A DNA stretch of 6,594 bases. Origin: Planctomycetaceae bacterium. Its GTDB lineage: Bacteria > Planctomycetota > Planctomycetia > Pirellulales > UBA1268. The stretch covers positions 1 through 6,594 of the forward strand of contig CANGGC010000153.1 of assembly GCA_947453125.1 (NCBI GenBank). Direction: 5' to 3'. Below the pieces are notes generated by a model. The model had not been told where the DNA came from. It saw nothing but the letters and a program-made list of their open reading frames with translations, and ran no database searches. Numbering within the stretch: the stretch's first letter is position 1; every line of letters starts with the position of its first letter. The position numbers and the translations under genes were made by a program. Below are positions 5,333 to 6,594 of this stretch, piece after piece.

Positions 5333-6594
5333 ATGAATCCCTTCTCCCCGGCCAACCACCTCCTGCTGGTCATCCTCACGCCGCTCGTCGGTGCCCTGGC
5401 TGCCTGGCTGCTCGGGTCGCGCGGCGTCTCGGCGGTGCGTCAGAGCGCCGCGGTCACGACGCTGATCACGCTCGCCGGCGCCGTCCTCCTCATCCTCAGG
5501 GCACTTCCAGAGGTGTCGGCCGGCCACGCGTTCGCCGTCAGCGAGGGGCCGTGGCTCGTCGATGGACCGTTCGACATCCGCTTCTCGCTCGGCCTCGACG
5601 GACTGTCGATCTGGCTGTTCGGCCTCTCGGCCCTCCTCTCGGTGACCGCCGTGATGGTCAGCTGGGAAGCGATCAAAGAAAAGCCGGTCGGCTTCTACAT
5701 TCTCCTGCTCGTCCTCGAGTCGGCGATGCTCGGCGTTTTTGCTGCCCGGGACGTGATCCTGTTCTATGTGTTCTTCGAGTTCACCCTCGTGCCGCTCTTT
5801 TTCCTCATCGGCATCTGGGGGCACGACGACCGCCGTCGGGCCGCGGTGAAGTTCTTCATCTACACCCTCGCCGGGAGCGTGCTTGCGTTCCTGGGCCTGC
5901 TCACGATCGTCCTCTGGAACGCGTCGCACACCCGCACACTCTCCTTCGACATCGCCACGCTCACCGCCGGCCTGGCGGCCCATCCGCTCCCGATGGATGC
6001 CCAGGGGGGATGGCTGCAGTGGTGGGTGTTCCTGGCCCTGTTTGCCGGCTTTGCCGTCAAGGTGCCGATCGTTCCCTTCCACACCTGGCTCCCGCTGGCG
6101 CACGTCGAGGCACCGACGGGGGGAAGCGTTGATCTCGCCGGTGTCCTCCTCAAGATCGGCATCTACGGCTTCCTCCGCTTCTCCCTGCCGATGCTCCCCG
6201 AGGCAACCGCCGCGGCCGCCCCGTGGATCCTCGGCCTCGGCGTTGTGGGAATCCTCTACGGAGCGCTCGTGGCCCTCGCTCAGACCGATCTCAAGCGCCT
6301 CATCGCTTATTCCTCGGTGAGTCACATGGGCTACTGCGTGATGGGCATCGCGGCCCTCGAGCCGGTGGCCGTCGAAGGAGCGACCCTCCAGTTGATCAAC
6401 CCCGGCCTTTCGGCTGCGGGGCTGTTTGCGTTGGTCGGGATGATCTACGAGCGCTACCACACCCGGTCGATCGCGAATCTCGGGGGGATTGCGGCGCGGG
6501 CCCCGTGGCTCGCGTTCATGTTCCTGCTCTTCACCTTCTCGAGCATCGGGCTGCCGGGCCTCAACGGATTCGTCGGGGAATTCATGGTGCTCCT
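5333..6594 (+). CDS. nuoM: NADH-quinone oxidoreductase subunit M (middle antiporter-like proton channel), 3' partial
   Basis: The frame is open from ATG 5333 to the end of the window (420 codons plus two bases), with no stop, so about 90 or more C-terminal residues lie downstream (E. coli NuoM has about 509). The family signatures are YVFFEFTLVPLFFLIGIWG with Glu149, VKFFIYTLAGS, VKVPIVPFHTWLP with Lys243, AGVLLKIGIYGFLRF with Lys274, QTDLKRLIAYSSVSHMGY with His331, MIYERYHTR, and NGFVGEFM with Glu416. Lys243, Lys274, His331 and Glu416 all fall 9 residues after E. coli Lys234, Lys265, His322 and Glu407, and Glu149 matches Glu144. Two normally conserved positions differ: Leu255 replaces the Asp of WLPDAH, and Pro357 stands where E. 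coli His348 lies (Met-Ile-Ala-His-Gly there, Leu-Ile-Asn-Pro-Gly here). The start gives a normal first helix (about residues 9-28). No Shine-Dalgarno is seen. nuoN probably follows downstream. Confidence 0.97.
   Translation, partial: MNPFSPANHLLLVILTPLVGALAAWLLGSRGVSAVRQSAAVTTLITLAGAVLLILRALPEVSAGHAFAVSEGPWLVDGPFDIRFSLGLDGLSIWLFGLSALLSVTAVMVSWEAIKEKPVGFYILLLVLESAMLGVFAARDVILFYVFFEFTLVPLFFLIGIWGHDDRRRAAVKFFIYTLAGSVLAFLGLLTIVLWNASHTRTLSFDIATLTAGLAAHPLPMDAQGGWLQWWVFLALFAGFAVKVPIVPFHTWLPLAHVEAPTGGSVDLAGVLLKIGIYGFLRFSLPMLPEATAAAAPWILGLGVVGILYGALVALAQTDLKRLIAYSSVSHMGYCVMGIAALEPVAVEGATLQLINPGLSAAGLFALVGMIYERYHTRSIANLGGIAARAPWLAFMFLLFTFSSIGLPGLNGFVGEFMVL

Noticed and set aside
5551..6320. Possible frameshift in nuoM, suggested by other + strand open frames at 5551-6132 and 5883-6320
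   Set aside because: Codon-by-codon reading from 5333 to 6594 gives one uninterrupted NuoM frame with motifs in order and constant offset from E. coli numbering, so there is no frameshift.
5204..6460. A 418-residue open frame on the - strand opposite nuoL/nuoM
   Set aside because: Its translation is a low-complexity run of charged residues (Glu, Arg, Gly, Asp, His) with no fold or family signature. It is the complement of GC-rich membrane-protein codons in nuoM, whose own motifs are clear.
2988..6594. NuoL/NuoM-like proteins as part of an Mrp antiporter or a membrane hydrogenase
   Set aside because: The continuous order nuoH-I-J-K-L-M, a NuoJ/NuoK pair typical of complex I, and the long C-terminal lateral-helix region of NuoL point to complex I itself.

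Overview
This window is an internal piece of a respiratory complex I (NDH-1, NADH:quinone oxidoreductase) operon, all on the + strand. It carries, in canonical order, nuoH (5' end missing), nuoI, nuoJ, nuoK, nuoL and nuoM (3' end missing). It is very GC-rich with a strong G/C preference at third codon positions. The gene order, the long hydrophilic additions on several membrane subunits and the patchy Shine-Dalgarno sites fit a high-GC Gram-negative bacterium. My best guess is a planctomycete (Pirellulales-like), but that rests on protein character recalled from memory, not on a search.

Layout: 3-1049 NuoH, running in from the left edge; 1046-1636 NuoI, overlapping NuoH by ATGA; 1636-2472 NuoJ, overlapping NuoI by one base in TGATG; 2469-2912 NuoK, overlapping NuoJ by ATGA and preceded by a good Shine-Dalgarno site; a 75-base gap with a small hairpin; 2988-5273 NuoL; a 59-base gap in which I see nothing convincing; 5333-6594 NuoM, open to the right edge. 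The four genes from nuoH to nuoK are translationally packed; nuoL and nuoM each start after a short gap without a visible Shine-Dalgarno. No promoter, terminator, RNA gene, mobile element, CRISPR array or horizontally acquired segment is evident, and no stretch over 300 bases lacks a gene.

How the parts work together: NuoI carries two [4Fe-4S] clusters that hand electrons towards the final cluster and quinone; NuoH forms the quinone-binding heel in the membrane; NuoJ and NuoK link that heel to the antiporter-like subunits; NuoM and NuoL (with NuoN, presumably just downstream) carry the proton channels. Most catalytic signatures are intact: eight Cys in NuoI, two membrane Glu in NuoK, the Glu/Lys/His/Lys set in NuoL and the Glu/Lys/Lys/Glu set in NuoM.

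I found no undescribed system here. The points worth a second look are details of this complex I: a Pro where NuoM normally has a conserved His, a Leu in the usual WLPDAH motif of NuoM, an N-terminal extension of NuoJ with two added hydrophobic segments, hydrophilic tails or inserts in NuoH, NuoJ, NuoK and NuoL, and a single in-frame UGA followed by a hairpin between nuoK and nuoL.
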